Origin: Campanula takesimana
Taxonomy: Eukaryota > Streptophyta > Magnoliopsida > Asterales > Campanulaceae
DNA length: 64,000 bases
Reading direction: 5' to 3'
Assembly (NCBI GenBank): GCA_026119855.1
Contig: JAOWBW010001596.1
Location: forward strand, 185,425 to 249,424
Every line of letters begins with the position of its first letter. Position 1 is the first letter of the stretch. Below, one piece after another: positions 12,472 through 23,063 of the stretch. Under the pieces are notes generated by a model. It worked only from the letters and a program-made list of their open reading frames with translations. It searched no databases and was not told the origin of the DNA. The position numbers and the translations under genes are program-made.

Positions 12472-12719
12472 TGTTGAAAATATAATATTAGTCCCAGATT
12501 TCTTGGCTGTAACTTAAGCAATTAGGATTATATTAGGAAGGTAGATTTCTTTATATTAGGAAGGTAGATTTCTTTGATTATAAGAGATATGGATTGGAGT
12601 CAATCAAGTGATTGCCATTCCATATTACCTAGAATGTTTTCCTTATAAATTATGTACTTTTGTTGATAATGAAATACACAGAAAAATGGAGCTTTTTCCT
12701 AAAACTTCTAAATCTTTCA
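12472..12719 (+). repeat. Copia 3' LTR
   Basis: 248 bp, matching the 5' LTR apart from one extra T near its end; preceded by a G-rich polypurine tract and followed by the target duplication GTTAG. Confidence 0.93.
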
Positions 12720-13079
12720 GTTAGTATACCTACATGTAGGAAGAATGTTGTTCATAGTGCCCATAATTTCTGTTGATTTGGTTGGTGGAGACATACCTCT
12801 GAAATATTATGTTACCTAGGTGAGAATGGGATTCTTGCCGTCCTTTTCAAGTGAACCTTTTTTTCCCCCAATTGAGATCAGATATAGGCTGCATGTCTTT
12901 TCATTTCACAAGAAACTGTTGCAACACTTCGTATTATTTGAGGACTATATTTGATTTATTGCGAGGGTTAACAATTGATGTGGATTGTATGTTTCTTTCA
13001 GCTCCAATCGCCTGGTGTTTTGGCTATTGGAAGTAGCAAGAAAGGGGAAAACTCTTATTCACATCACTTGGATTCTGAT

Positions 13080-13171
13080 GTAAGTTTACTTCTATGACCA
13101 TGCCTTCAAATGCTGAAGTATTGATTTCTTGCAGCTGCTATTCTTCTTACAAATAAGATTTTCCCGTTTCA
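13080..13171 (+). other. Remnant of GPI8 intron 5, left breakpoint
   Basis: It begins with the splice donor GTAAGTTTAC and has no coding signal. At about 13172 the sequence becomes reverse-complement Athila-like LTR. The next expected GPI8 exon is absent. Confidence 0.6.
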
Positions 13172-14286
13172 TATTATAAATTCTGCAAAGTCATTATAAT
13201 ATAGCAAAAACCCGTTAAACTCTTAAGAATATTGAACCTATAATCTCGATGAGAAATCACTTTGCAAATCTTGATGATATTTTTCAGAAATCTGACTTTG
13301 TATATGTCTTTCAATCACTTGAAATCCATATACACAAAATAGTTTAAAAGCCAATTTACTCTTAGAAATAAATTGTCGCTAGAAAACTTTCATAAACTCA
13401 TTTCTAGAAAAACCCAACAAATGAATCCAAATAACATTAACTAGTACATAATTATTCAGCACATATTACCTCCAATCCATAGAAAGGGAGACTTAGCCAA
13501 GAATGCACATCATCTTCATCAACATCTCTTCAAAGTTCAACATATAACTTGAAGATATGAAAAATATTCTGAAAATGTATATCTCTCCAAGTCTCTCTCT
13601 ACAAGCTAAAGTCTGAATAATATTCTCTAAGGACTGAATACAGAACGAAAATACAAGGAATAATGGTAGTCCTCATTTGATGCATGGTAGAAGTCTTTAT
13701 GTACCCCAAGTCCAAGTCCACAAAGTGAGAGGTAAGGACACTCTTTTTCTCCAACCACCAAAAACACATGCTATGCATTTAATGCAAATGGAGGTGGAAA
13801 AGTGTTTGTGATCTTTGAATAGATATTCTGGAGGGTCTTGAGAGCTGAGCCATGGCCATTTTTCTTTGTTCAAGACTTTTGGGTGAGAAATTCTGACGTT
13901 AGAACACAAAAACTGTTGCACATGGCTGGAACGAAGGAGGGGGCGCGCGAACCCTGATGAGGGAGGCGTGCGCACCCTAGCTTCTTTCATAATTGCAATT
14001 CCTTCTGATTGAAGGAGGCGCACGCACCCAATAAAAGGGAGCGCACGCACCCTTCTCTTTTCTGAGGAGATCTTCTTCTTTTCTTAATTCCTGAAAGGTC
14101 CTTAGCCCTTGGTTTTTCTGAAATTCTCCAGAAGTCCTTACTGACTCCTTAAGTTTCTCCTATTTTTCAGCAACTCTTGCCTGTACTCAAAGACACTCAA
14201 ACAACCATTAAAACACCACAAATACCCAAGGATTAGCCTAAAAATAAGGATGAATTCAATAATGATGTGTAGAAACACACTTATCA
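13172..14286 (-). repeat. Inverted partial Athila-like LTR (left arm)
   Basis: Reverse complement of about 19356-20485, the 3' LTR of the Athila-like element, with few differences. It contains the LTR start (…CTTATCA at 14280-14286, the complement of TGATAAG) but lacks the last 390 or so bases of the LTR. It is followed at 14287 by GTGGT, the complement of the Athila target duplication ACCAC, and then by inverted hAT sequence. Confidence 0.85.
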
Positions 14287-14897
14287 GTGGTGGATCAACA
14301 AATGATGGTCGTGGTGGATCAACAAGTGATTGTCGTGGTGGATCAACAAGTGATGGTCGTGGTGGATCAACACATGATCATCGTGGTGGATCAACAAGTG
14401 ATGGTCGTTGTGGATCAACACATGATGGTCGTGGTGGATCAACAAATGATGGTCGTGGTGGTGCTTGGGGTTGTGGTGATGAAGATGAGACTTTCTCCTT
14501 ACCAGATTTACTCTTGTTGCTTGTCAATTTTTTAAGGAAATTACTCATGATGGAAAAAATATGCCGTAGAGAGAAATGAAGATGAAAGGAACTAAGGTTG
14601 AAAGTCTTGAATCAAATTATTTTCATTTGAGAGAGTTGAGATAGATAACTGAGTTTTGATGAAGTAATTTATTTGGAGAGGGAAATAGTATTTATAGTTA
14701 GGAAATTTAATTAGGATAACAATTTTTTTTATTTTTTTTTTAAGTTTGAAAATCGTCAAAAACGCAGTCAAAACGGCTATATTTGGTCAAACTTCCGTTA
14801 GTTAACGAAAATAAACGGGCATAAGTTAAATTTCCAACGGATCCATTCATACTTTAAATTTAAAAAAGGGCTTGGATTAGACTGGCAGAGTGAGTGG
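14287..14897 (-). repeat. Inverted copy of the hAT 5' end (left arm)
   Basis: Reverse complement of 14942-15532, near-identical, and also matching 42835-43424. It includes the 24-bp minisatellite (GTGGATCAACAAATGATGGT-type units, 14287-14460) that encodes the proline-rich start of the hAT protein, the start codon and the upstream leader. It ends at a fold-back junction at about 14893-14900. Confidence 0.87.
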
Positions 14898-15270
14898 CAG
14901 TCTGTCGGATTGGGGGATGATGGCTTTACTTTTAAGTCTAATCCAAGCCCTTTTTTAAATTTAAAGTATGAATGGATCCGTTGGAAATTTAACTTATGCC
15001 CGTTTATTTTCGTTAACTAACGGAAGTTTGACCAAATATAGCCGTTTTGACTGCGTTTTTGACGATTTTCAAACTTAAAAAAAAAAATAAAAAAAATTGT
15101 TATCCTAATTAAATTTCCTAACTATAAATACTATTTCCCTCTCCAAATAAATTACTTCATCAAAACTCAGTTATCTCTCTCAACTCTCTCAAATGAAAAT
15201 AATTTGATTCAAGACTTTCAACCTTAGTTCCTTTCATCTTCATTTCTCTCTACGACATATTTTTTCCATC

Positions 15271-15532
15271 ATGAGTAATTTCCTTAAAAAATTGACAAGC
15301 AACAAGAGTAAATCTGGTAAGGAGAAAGTCTCATCTTCATCACCACAACCCCAAGCACCACCACGACCATCATTTGTTGATCCACCACGACCATCATGTG
15401 TTGATCCACAACGACCATCACTTGTTGATCCACCACGATGATCATGTGTTGATCCACCACGACCATCACTTGTTGATCCACCACGACGATCACTTGTTGA
15501 TCCACCACGACCATCATTTGTTGATCCACCAC
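15271..15532 (+). pseudogene. hAT transposase, N-terminal segment
   Basis: ATG at 15271 opens MSNFLKKLTSNKSKSGKEK, then a proline-rich octapeptide repeat (PPRPSFVD-like, about eight units) coded by 24-bp DNA repeats. An in-frame TGA at 15439-15441 breaks the repeat. The same TGA occurs in both other copies (near 14383 and 42927), so it predates the duplications. The Athila-like element interrupts the codon series at 15532. Counting bases, the frame joins exactly to 20884. Confidence 0.75.
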
Positions 15533-15711
15533 TGATAAGTGTGTTTCTACACATCATTATTGAATTCATCCTTATTAAAATCAAAACAAAACCAGTCATT
15601 TTTAATTTCTTGTTTATACTGCTGAAAATCGAATCTGAAATACACAAGCGTATTACTACACGTGGCTAGTACGCTTGCTAGGTATTTTTATTACAATGGA
15701 GTTCTCTATCA
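15533..15711 (+). repeat. 5' LTR of the Athila-like element with a large internal deletion
   Basis: The first 44 bases and the last 135 or so bases match the 1523-bp 3' LTR. About 1.3 kb between them is missing, joined at TCATCCTTATT/AAAATCAAAAC. The inverted arm at 13172-14286 still carries sequence deleted here, so the deletion followed the duplication or affected only this copy. Confidence 0.8.
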
Positions 15712-15714
15712 AGT

Positions 15715-17298
15715 ATGTTTGGTCGACGTTCACTGAACCCCCAGTTGGTTCCGTTGAACGAAGAAATAGATAATCTCGAGGAAAATACTCTCCTTTTCAA
15801 TTTATTTGAATCTGAATCTGAGACTTCTGTCACCGGGACAGAAGAAGATCTAAGTGAAACCGAAACTTCCACCACCGAGGTAGAAGTAAACTTAAATATG
15901 GGTGAGATTCGTCATATGAAGGACTACTCCGTCCTAAAATTGATGACGTAGCTTCATGCATAAACTTGCCGCCCGCGGCAAAGGCTTATGAAGTAAAAGG
16001 ACAATATTTTAACTTGTTACCAAATTTCCATGGTCTAACTAATGAGGATCCATTGAACTTCATCCGTGAATACATAACCACCGTTTAAACTTTTCATATC
16101 ACAGCGGGTATCACGGAGGACCAATTAAAGCTACGTTGTTTTCAATTTTGTCTTAAGGACGTGGCTAAAAATTGGTTCATGACTTTGCCTCCCAATAGTA
16201 TAGACACATGGGAAAAGATGTCTCAAATATTTTTTCAAAGATTTTACTCTCACCCGTCTTTGTCCGCATTAAGAAAGAAAATTATTGGTTTTCAACAAGA
16301 ACCGGGTGAGGCGTTCCATGAAGCTTGGGACCGTTTTAAAATGTTTTTAGTTCAATGCCCACACCATGATTTTTCTTTACCTCATTTAAATCAGTCTTTT
16401 TACGATGGGTTGAGTCAATTGCACCAAAACTCGGTCGATAATGCGGCGGGGGGTTCAATAGGTGAAAAGACCCCGGATGAGGCTAGAGACATTTTTGAAA
16501 TGTTAGGTGCAAATTCCCAACAGAGAGGAGTGCGAGGGAGTCAAAAGGGAATTTATGAGGTTCAGTCTAATGATAGATTCGATAAATTGGAAAATGCTCT
16601 TGTACAAATGTCCAATCAGATGTCATCATTTACAAATCTTGTATCTCCCCTTGTTGCTAACAAAGTGCAAGATGTATGTGCTAATTGTGGTTTGAATTCT
16701 CATACTACTAATGCTTGTCCTTCCAGTGCACATTTTGCAGAATTGTCTGAACAGGCACAAGCTGCGAATGGATTCCAACCAAGGCAGTACAACAACCCCT
16801 ACTCCAACACTTACAATCCGGGGTGGAGGCATCATCCAAACCTTTCATGGAGTAAAAATCAGCCACTCCACCCGGTGCAACCACAACCGCAACCACAATC
16901 TCCACCACAACACCAACCACCACAGCCTCAAAAACCTTCTATCGAGACACTACTGGAGCAAATGAGGCTGGAAATGGTGCAAGAAAGAAAGAACCACAGT
17001 GCTGCCATCAACAAGCTCGAGACTCAAATGAGTCAAATGGCGGAAGTGTTACGGGCCACCAAACCAGGAACCTTCCATAGCTAAGGGGAGCACTCAGCCA
17101 AAGCAATCATCACGTTGCGAAATGGTAAGGTAGTCGGTGAGGAGGTAAGTGTTCCTTCAACTTCCTCTAATAATAATGTTGATGAATCTGAAAATGAGAA
17201 GAAAGATGGTACTAATGACTTGGGAGATAAACAACATGAAACATCCCAAACTCCCAAGCCATATGTACCACCCATGCCTTTCCGGGAAGATACATGAG
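15715..17298 (+). pseudogene. Athila-like gag remnant
   Basis: Fragments in more than one frame: 15715-15951 (MFGRRSLNPQLVPLNEEIDN), then a segment with a stop at 16086-16088, then 16161-17084, which is a clear retrotransposon gag core (AKNWFMTLPPNSIDTWEKMS, FFQRFYSHPSLSALRKKI, EAFHEAWDRFK) with a CCHC-type knuckle (CANCGLNSHTTNAC) and a proline/glutamine-rich tail. A last piece (17115-17297) carries KPYVPPMPF, which in this group lies just before protease. Frameshifts and stops make it non-functional. Confidence 0.8.
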
Positions 17299-17299
17299 A

Positions 17300-18945
17300 C
17301 AGAAGAAAGATGGTACTAATATGTTTTCTTTCTTATATATATTATCTGCATTATTCTGTGCTGATCCTCTTTGCAGATTAACATTCTGCCGATTCATTGA
17401 ACCGGCTTCACCATTTATTTTGGTGAATCCACCTTTTACTTTAGACATTTAATGTGACTTACCTTAGGAAATGATTTTACCTAGATATCCATAGAAAACT
17501 TTCCCTGAGTTAAGAGATGTCCTTAGTATTAAGGGTGATTGGACTTAAGTAATTAGGAGGAGATTGTTGCTCAAATAGATTCCTAGATCATAGAATTACT
17601 TAATCCCAATCATGTCTACACTTAGGATCGCCCAATTTTATTAGAACCTTTTTAGGTACCCTTAGGATTCTTCGTGACCAGCACATGTGTATTTCAACTC
17701 TTCATTCAAGACAAACCAGCAGAGGAAGCAAATCAGCAGACCAGTAAACAAGTTGCCGATCAACTTGCTACACAAGTTGCCGATCAACTTATTAAAGAAG
17801 TTGCCGATCAACTCCATTCTCAACATGCCGATATAATAGACAGTCTGCACTGTCAGTCAGGTGACATCAAATCATTAAAGTCAACCTTACTGATTGTCTC
17901 TATACTGTTTTATCATAAAGTAGTTTACCTGCTCTGTAATGATTTCTACGCCGTCTGACACATAGCTACTTTTAGCTATACTCTGTCTCTACTTGCTTTG
18001 CAGGTAACCAGTTGAGACAAAGGGGTCTTTACCCATCAGACTTTTAAGGCACGCGTATCTTCGCCATTAATGCCAAGGATACTGCATTAAATGCTCCTTA
18101 CCTACCCAGCTGGAAATTCAAATGTTATCCTTCTTCAACAAGCTAAGACATTAACTCCTCCTATAAATAGAGAACTCAGTGCATTGAAGAAGGTTGGTGA
18201 TTTTAGTGCATTGAAGAGAGTTGGTTGTTTGCAGCATTCATTGAAGCTCAAACATTCCGTATCCAGATAATCATTAGATCATTTAATAGGATATACACTT
18301 GTGCACATACTCAACAACATTGTTAGTATTCCCGAACTAGATCATTTTAAGGAATACGTTGTTTGAGTATTTCACACACCCACCTGAGTGAGACAAGTTC
18401 TTTTGAACTTGCCGCTCAAATACACTTGGTCAGATATTTGTTTTATGATTCATTAACTATCTCTAGAATTTAGTCTTTGTATCCGGCAAAGCCGTGCTTG
18501 TAATAGACTAGGGATATTTAATAGTTCTCTTAACCCAAATCCAAGTTCTGACCAAACTTGGTAGAGGACGTAGCAGTATTTACACTGTGAACCTCTCCAA
18601 ATCCTTGTGTCTCTGTTACTTACTGTCCTTGCCGGTTGGAACTCTATCACCGGCAAATCATTATTGTTCTTGCTGATTCATCATTATTTCCTTTGACCAA
18701 TCTCTTGAAACTGCATTGAACTTTTGGAAACAACTTTGTGTCTAAACTAAGCTCTGAAAATCTTTTATTCACTGATTTTGTGTGAGTTAAAACTAAGTCA
18801 TATTTTACCCGCTGCGCTTACTGATAATAGTTTGCAAACTGTTAAGTGACTTTGCATTTAAAAAGTGTTTCCTTGTAAAAGTTTTAAAAAGGCTATTCAC
18901 CCCCCCCTCTAGCCTATTTTCCTACCAATTGGGCCTAACACATTT
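17300..18945 (+). repeat. Probable solo LTR inserted in the Athila-like element
   Basis: It contains a promoter-like CTATAAATAGAGA (about 18170), a tail ending CACCCCCCCCTCTAGCC / CTATTTTCCTACCA (18897-18928) typical of the 3' end of copia LTRs, and no coding sequence beyond short in-frame repeats (AGTTGCCGATCAACTT, about 17752-17812). It replaces the expected pol region. I could not find matching 5-bp duplications, so both borders are approximate. Confidence 0.5.
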
Positions 18946-19355
18946 GCCATATATTTCCCTCAAATATCAATAACCGGGTTGACAACCATGTATACGTGCC
19001 TATGAGTGTCCTTATTAGAGCATTAGCTTTAGTGAACCCATAAATTATTCTTATTTTGATTGCACAATCACCAACATCATCCATCCTATCTTGCTGCGGT
19101 GGAAAATCAAACGAGTTAGTAGTGGGTATGTGTTGCAATTTGGTTTAGTAATTGGTACCAATTATTGACACTTTTGTGAGGAACCTGAGACTTGTGGTTA
19201 GCAATCCCCCATTTATATTAAGAACAACCCAAAAATAATTCCTTGTAATTTCAGTTATGTTTAATCTTATTTTTAGTTTTGTGGGGTGATAGTTGTTTAT
19301 TTTAGATAATGTGTTTTTACTCGAGGACGAGCAAAATGATAAGTTTGGGGGTATT

Positions 19356-20878
19356 TGATAAGTGTGTTTCTACACATCATTATTGAATACATTCATCCTT
19401 ATTTTTAGGCTAATCCTTGGGTATTTGTGGTGTTTTAATGGTTGTTTGAGTGTCTTTGAGTACAGGCAAGAGTTGCTGAAAAACAGGAGAAACTTTAGCC
19501 TTAAGGAGTCAGTAAGGACTTCTGGAGAATTTCAGAAAAACCAAGGGCCAAGGACCTTTCAGGAATTAAGAAAAGAAGAAGATCTCCTCAGAAAAGAGAA
19601 GGGTGCGCACGCTCCCTTTTATTGGGTGCGTGCGCTTCCTTCAATCAGAAGGAATTGCAATTATAAAAGAAGCTAGGGTGCGTACGCCTCCCTCATCAGG
19701 GTGCGCGCGCCCCCTCCTTCGTTCCAGCCATGTGCAACAGTTTTTGTGTTCTAAAGTCAGAATTTCTCACCCAAAAGTCTTGAACAAAGAAAAATGGCCA
19801 TGGCTCAGCTCTCAAGACCCTCCAGAATATCTATTTAAAGATCACAAACACTTTTCCACCTCCATTTGCATTAAATGCATAGCATGTGTTGTTGGTGGTT
19901 GGAGAAAAAGAGTGTCCTTACCTCTCACTTTGTGGACTTGGACTTGGGGTACATAAAGACTTCTACCATGCAGCAAATGAGGACTACCATTATTCCTTGT
20001 ATTTTCGTTCTGTATTCAGTCCTTAGAGAATATTATTCAGATTTTAGCTTGTAGAGAGAGACTTGGAGAGATATACATTTTCAGAATATTTTTCATATCT
20101 TCAAGTTATATGTTGAACTTTGAAGAGATGTTGATGAAGATGATATGCATTCTTGGCTAAGTCTCCCTTTCTATGGATTGGAGGTAATATGTGCTGAATA
20201 ATTAAGTACTAGTTAATGTTATTTGGATTCATTTGTTGGGTTTTTCTAGAAATGAGTTTATGAAAGTTTTCTAGCTACAATTTATTGCTAAGAGTAAATT
20301 GGCTTTTAAACTATTTTGTGTATATGGATTTCAAGTGATTGAAAGACATATACAAAGTCAGATTTCTGAAAAATATCATCAAGATTTGCAAAGTGATTTC
20401 TCATCAAGATTATAGGTTCAATATTCTTAAGAGTTTTAACGGGTTTTTGCTATATTATAATGACTTTGCAGAATTTATAATATAGAGAAACACAAGATTG
20501 ATTTATGTGTGAACAAGCAATCTTATTTAAGTGAATGAATCCCCAACAGTGAATGATAATATCATTAGCTATACATAATAATGATGTACATATGAACCCA
20601 ATCCATAGAATCATCTCTCATTGTTTGAAATTCGGTAATTTCGTTCTATCGACATTCATTCCATTTTACTTAAGTGTTTCCTTAGTTTATTTTCATTGTT
20701 TTTGTAGTATTAAAATCAAAACAAAACCAGTCATTTTTTATTTTTTGTTTATACTGCTGAAAATCGAATCGTGAAATACACAAGTCTCTGTGGATCGACC
20801 CTCGCATATCGTATTACTACTACGGTGGCTAGTACGCTTGCTAGGTATTTTTATTACAAGTGGAGTTTTTCTCTATCA
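19356..20878 (+). repeat. 3' LTR of the Athila-like element
   Basis: 1523 bp from TGATAAGTGTG to CTCTATCA. At 19604-19711 it carries four GTGCGCACGC-like blocks, followed by the promoter-like ATTATAAAAG (19670) and CTATTTAAAG (about 19830). Its first 1.13 kb is present in inverted orientation at 13172-14286, and its first 359 bases at 42476-42834. Confidence 0.85.
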
Positions 20879-20883
20879 ACCAC

Positions 20884-23063
20884 GACCATCATTTGTTGAT
20901 CCCGAAGGTCTCTATTTTGAAGGGGGAGCTGCGGGAGCAAATCAAAATTTGTGGGGGGAATGGAATGAAGGCGACGAAGTGCTAGAAGAAGTTCCAAATT
21001 TTGCACCGTCACCACCACCACCATTTGAAGATGGTCCGAGTTCAACTACAAATACTGAAGAAAGTGATGCCAATAATATGGAAGCGATAGCAATGGGAGG
21101 GTGTCGTCGTAAAGGAAGTAATATCCCGAGACCTCCAAAAGCCAAAAGAAAAGAATCCGCAATTTTCACGAAACACTACAGAAAAATACCCGTCAATGAT
21201 GGCACGGGTAGGAATTTCACGGAAATATGAAACTATTGTCCAAAGGGGAGTGAAACAACTTTTCCATTCTCTAAAGGGGGTGGATACGGTACTATGGATC
21301 GACATACAAAAAACCATCATCCCGGAGAATATGGCATAGATTCGAAGCAAGCACAATTGCAAGGATTTGTGCAACAACCCAATCAAGGTACGTGTTCTCA
21401 AACTTCTTCTAATTTATTTTCATATGATCATTTAAACCATAGGAAACAAATGGCTAAATTTGTTTGTGCGCAATCCTTTCCCTTTAGTTTTCCCGATAAC
21501 GAAGACTATGAACAATTAATTAAGCTTTCTCTTAATCCCTCCGCTACGAAAGTAGCTCGTACAACCCTCACTCGTGATGTTAAAAGTTTAGTAGCAGAAA
21601 TGAAATATGCTTTATATCAAACATTTGGTCATTTGTCATCTAAAGTTTCTATTTGTTCTGACATATGGAGCGATAGCAAAATACGACATTTTTATATGGG
21701 TGTAACATGCCATTGGATAGATGATTCTTGGAGAATTCAAAAGAGATTACTTGCATATCGAATATTTGATGAGGCACACACCGCGCATAATATAGCTCAT
21801 ATGTTACAAATAATTTTGAAAGAATATAATCTAGTTGAAAAGGTTTTTTCATTGTCTTTTAATAATGCTAGTGCTAATACCGCTAGTTTGCCCCAATTAA
21901 TTTTAGTTTGTAAACCATCACTAGGTGGTCGATTTTTTCATATTAGATGTTTGTGTCATATTTTAAACTTGTGTGTCCAAGATGGTTTGCGAGTTTTGGA
22001 TACTTCTATTACTTTAATTAAAGATGCGGTTCATACTATTATGAAAAATTCAAAAATCACAAGGCAATGGAAGCATTATTGCACAAGTCAAGGGAAAAAA
22101 CAAAAAAAATTCCCAACGGATGTTCCAACGCGATGGAATTCTACCCTTCATGTATTACAAGAAACTTGGAATTGGAGAAATGAAATTTGCATGTTCTTGG
22201 GATCCATTAACTATGGTGCAAATTTATATACTCAACAATGGGATGAATGTGAGACTATGATGAATTTGTTGACGAAATTCGAGATTGCAACCACGGCGTT
22301 ATCCGGTACGTATTACCCAACTTCTAATTTAGTTCTTGATCATTGTCTAAAAATTTCTAGTGTATTTTATGAGTTTCAAAATGATATATTTCTTAAAGAT
22401 GCGGTTTTAAGAATGCGAGAAAAGCGGGTTAAATATTTGCTCGACATCCCCGATCCTTTTTTAATTGCTAAGTTATTAGATCCTAGAGTTAGAGAGGCGG
22501 GTTTAACAACTTTTTTGGAATATTATTATTCAAACTTTTATTTGTTAATTGATCCCAATTTTCCTAATGTTGGTCAAAAAGTTGCTAATGTTAGACAAGC
22601 ATTTTTAGAAATTTTTGTGGAATACAAGTCAATATATGGTGATGCTACTCCAACTCCAAGTGCTACTACTCATATTCAACCTTCCTCTACCACCACTTCA
22701 TCACAAGCACGACCATCATTTGTTAAAAACTACTATGGAACTAGTGGACGATCTCGTACTACCGGTGCTAATGGAGAATTTGATAAATATTTAACCGTTG
22801 ATTTTGAAAATGAAGATGATTTTTATATTTTAAATTGGTGGGCAAGCAAAGCAAAAAAAATTCCTATCGTTGCTAGAATTGCAAAATAAGTACTTGCTTG
22901 TCCCGCATCAACGGTTTCGGTGGAGCAAGCGTTTAGCATTGGTGGGAATATTGAGCATAATCGTCACAATTTATCATCTGATAGTTTCGAAGCTTGTAAT
23001 TTGTTGAATGATTGGGTTAGAGCGGAAAAAGAACGCAAGATTAGGCGCCAAAATATGTTTTAG
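20884..23063 (+). pseudogene. hAT transposase, main segment
   Basis: One frame runs from 20884 to a stop at 23061-23063, interrupted by TGA at 21228-21230 and TAA at 22887-22889. It holds a BED-type zinc finger (CPKG … MDRHTKNHH, about 21234-21320), where the TGA sits at the position expected for the first zinc-binding cysteine. The RNase-H-like transposase core follows (VSICSDIWSDSKIRHFYMGV, GGRFFHIRCLCHILNLCVQD, FPTDVPTRWNSTLHVLQE), then the C-terminal hAT dimerisation region (LACPASTVSVEQAFSIGGN, LLNDWVRAEKE) after the TAA. Two nonsense codons make it inactive. The family assignment is firm. Confidence 0.9.

Larger units (their letters stand above)
7793..12719 (+). mobile_element. Ty1/copia LTR retrotransposon
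   Basis: An essentially complete copia element in GPI8 intron 4, in the same orientation as the gene. LTRs lie at 7793-8039 and 12472-12719. The 5-bp duplication GTTAG is at 7788-7792 and 12720-12724. A tRNA-Met-type primer site (TGGTACCAGAGC) starts at 8040 and a polypurine tract (TTGAGGGGGGGGGGG) precedes the 3' LTR. Domain order gag, protease, integrase, RT, RNase H is that of copia. The LTRs appear to differ only by a single-base indel in a T run, which suggests a young insertion. The coding region is broken by an in-frame stop and frameshifts, so this copy is probably not autonomous. Confidence 0.95.
4293..13079 (+). pseudogene. GPI8: GPI-transamidase subunit GPI8/PIG-K, 5'-side half (five exons)
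   Basis: GPI8/PIG-K is the cysteine-protease-like catalytic subunit of the ER GPI transamidase, which swaps a C-terminal signal peptide for a GPI anchor. Five exons join in phase with GT/AG borders: 4293-4334 (FNYRHMANTLSLY), 4454-4598 ([20 protein letters not shown]), 6504-6734 (YRGYEV to KQMKEKRR), 7041-7098 (FKELLIMVDTCQAATLFSQ) and 13002-13079 (LQSPGVLAIGSS to HHLDSD). The catalytic His is in YMTGHGGDEF (exon 3) and the Cys in DTCQA (exon 4). No stop or frameshift is seen in these exons. The exon upstream of 4293, with the start codon and signal peptide, is not in the window. Intron 2 holds a Mutator-like element; intron 4 holds a hAT MITE and a copia element. After 13079 a proper donor (GTAAGT) runs into transposon sequence at about 13172. 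The 3' exons lie inverted at 40254-37650. Confidence 0.9.
15533..20878 (+). mobile_element. Athila-like Ty3/gypsy element, internally deleted
   Basis: Bounded by a 5-bp duplication ACCAC (15528-15532 and 20879-20883). LTR ends are TGATAAGTGTGTTTCTACAC and TTCTCTATCA. The 3' LTR is 19356-20878 (1523 bp), preceded by a polypurine tract in TAAGTTTGGGGGTATT. The 5' LTR is reduced to 179 bp. A gag region (15715-17298) is present but protease, RT and integrase are gone; in their place lies another LTR-like block (about 17300-18945). The gag type, long LTR and GAGGACGAGCAAAA word before the polypurine tract suit the Athila/Tat group; the lineage call is an inference. Confidence 0.82.

Noticed and set aside
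13080..13171. The missing GPI8 exon directly after exon 5
   Set aside because: No frame in these bases resembles GPI8, and the sequence starts with a normal donor.
13697..14050. 117-aa ORF MRALPFIGCVRLLQSEGIAI (minus), also 19603-19956 and 42371-42598
   Set aside because: It lies wholly inside the Athila-like LTR, differs in length between copies, and has no homology I recognise; a chance frame in a GC-rich LTR block.
14250..14579. Repetitive glycine/serine ORF on the plus strand (STSDGRGG repeats), also at 42798 and 15240
   Set aside because: It is the antisense reading of the 24-bp minisatellite that codes the proline repeat of the hAT protein; not a gene.
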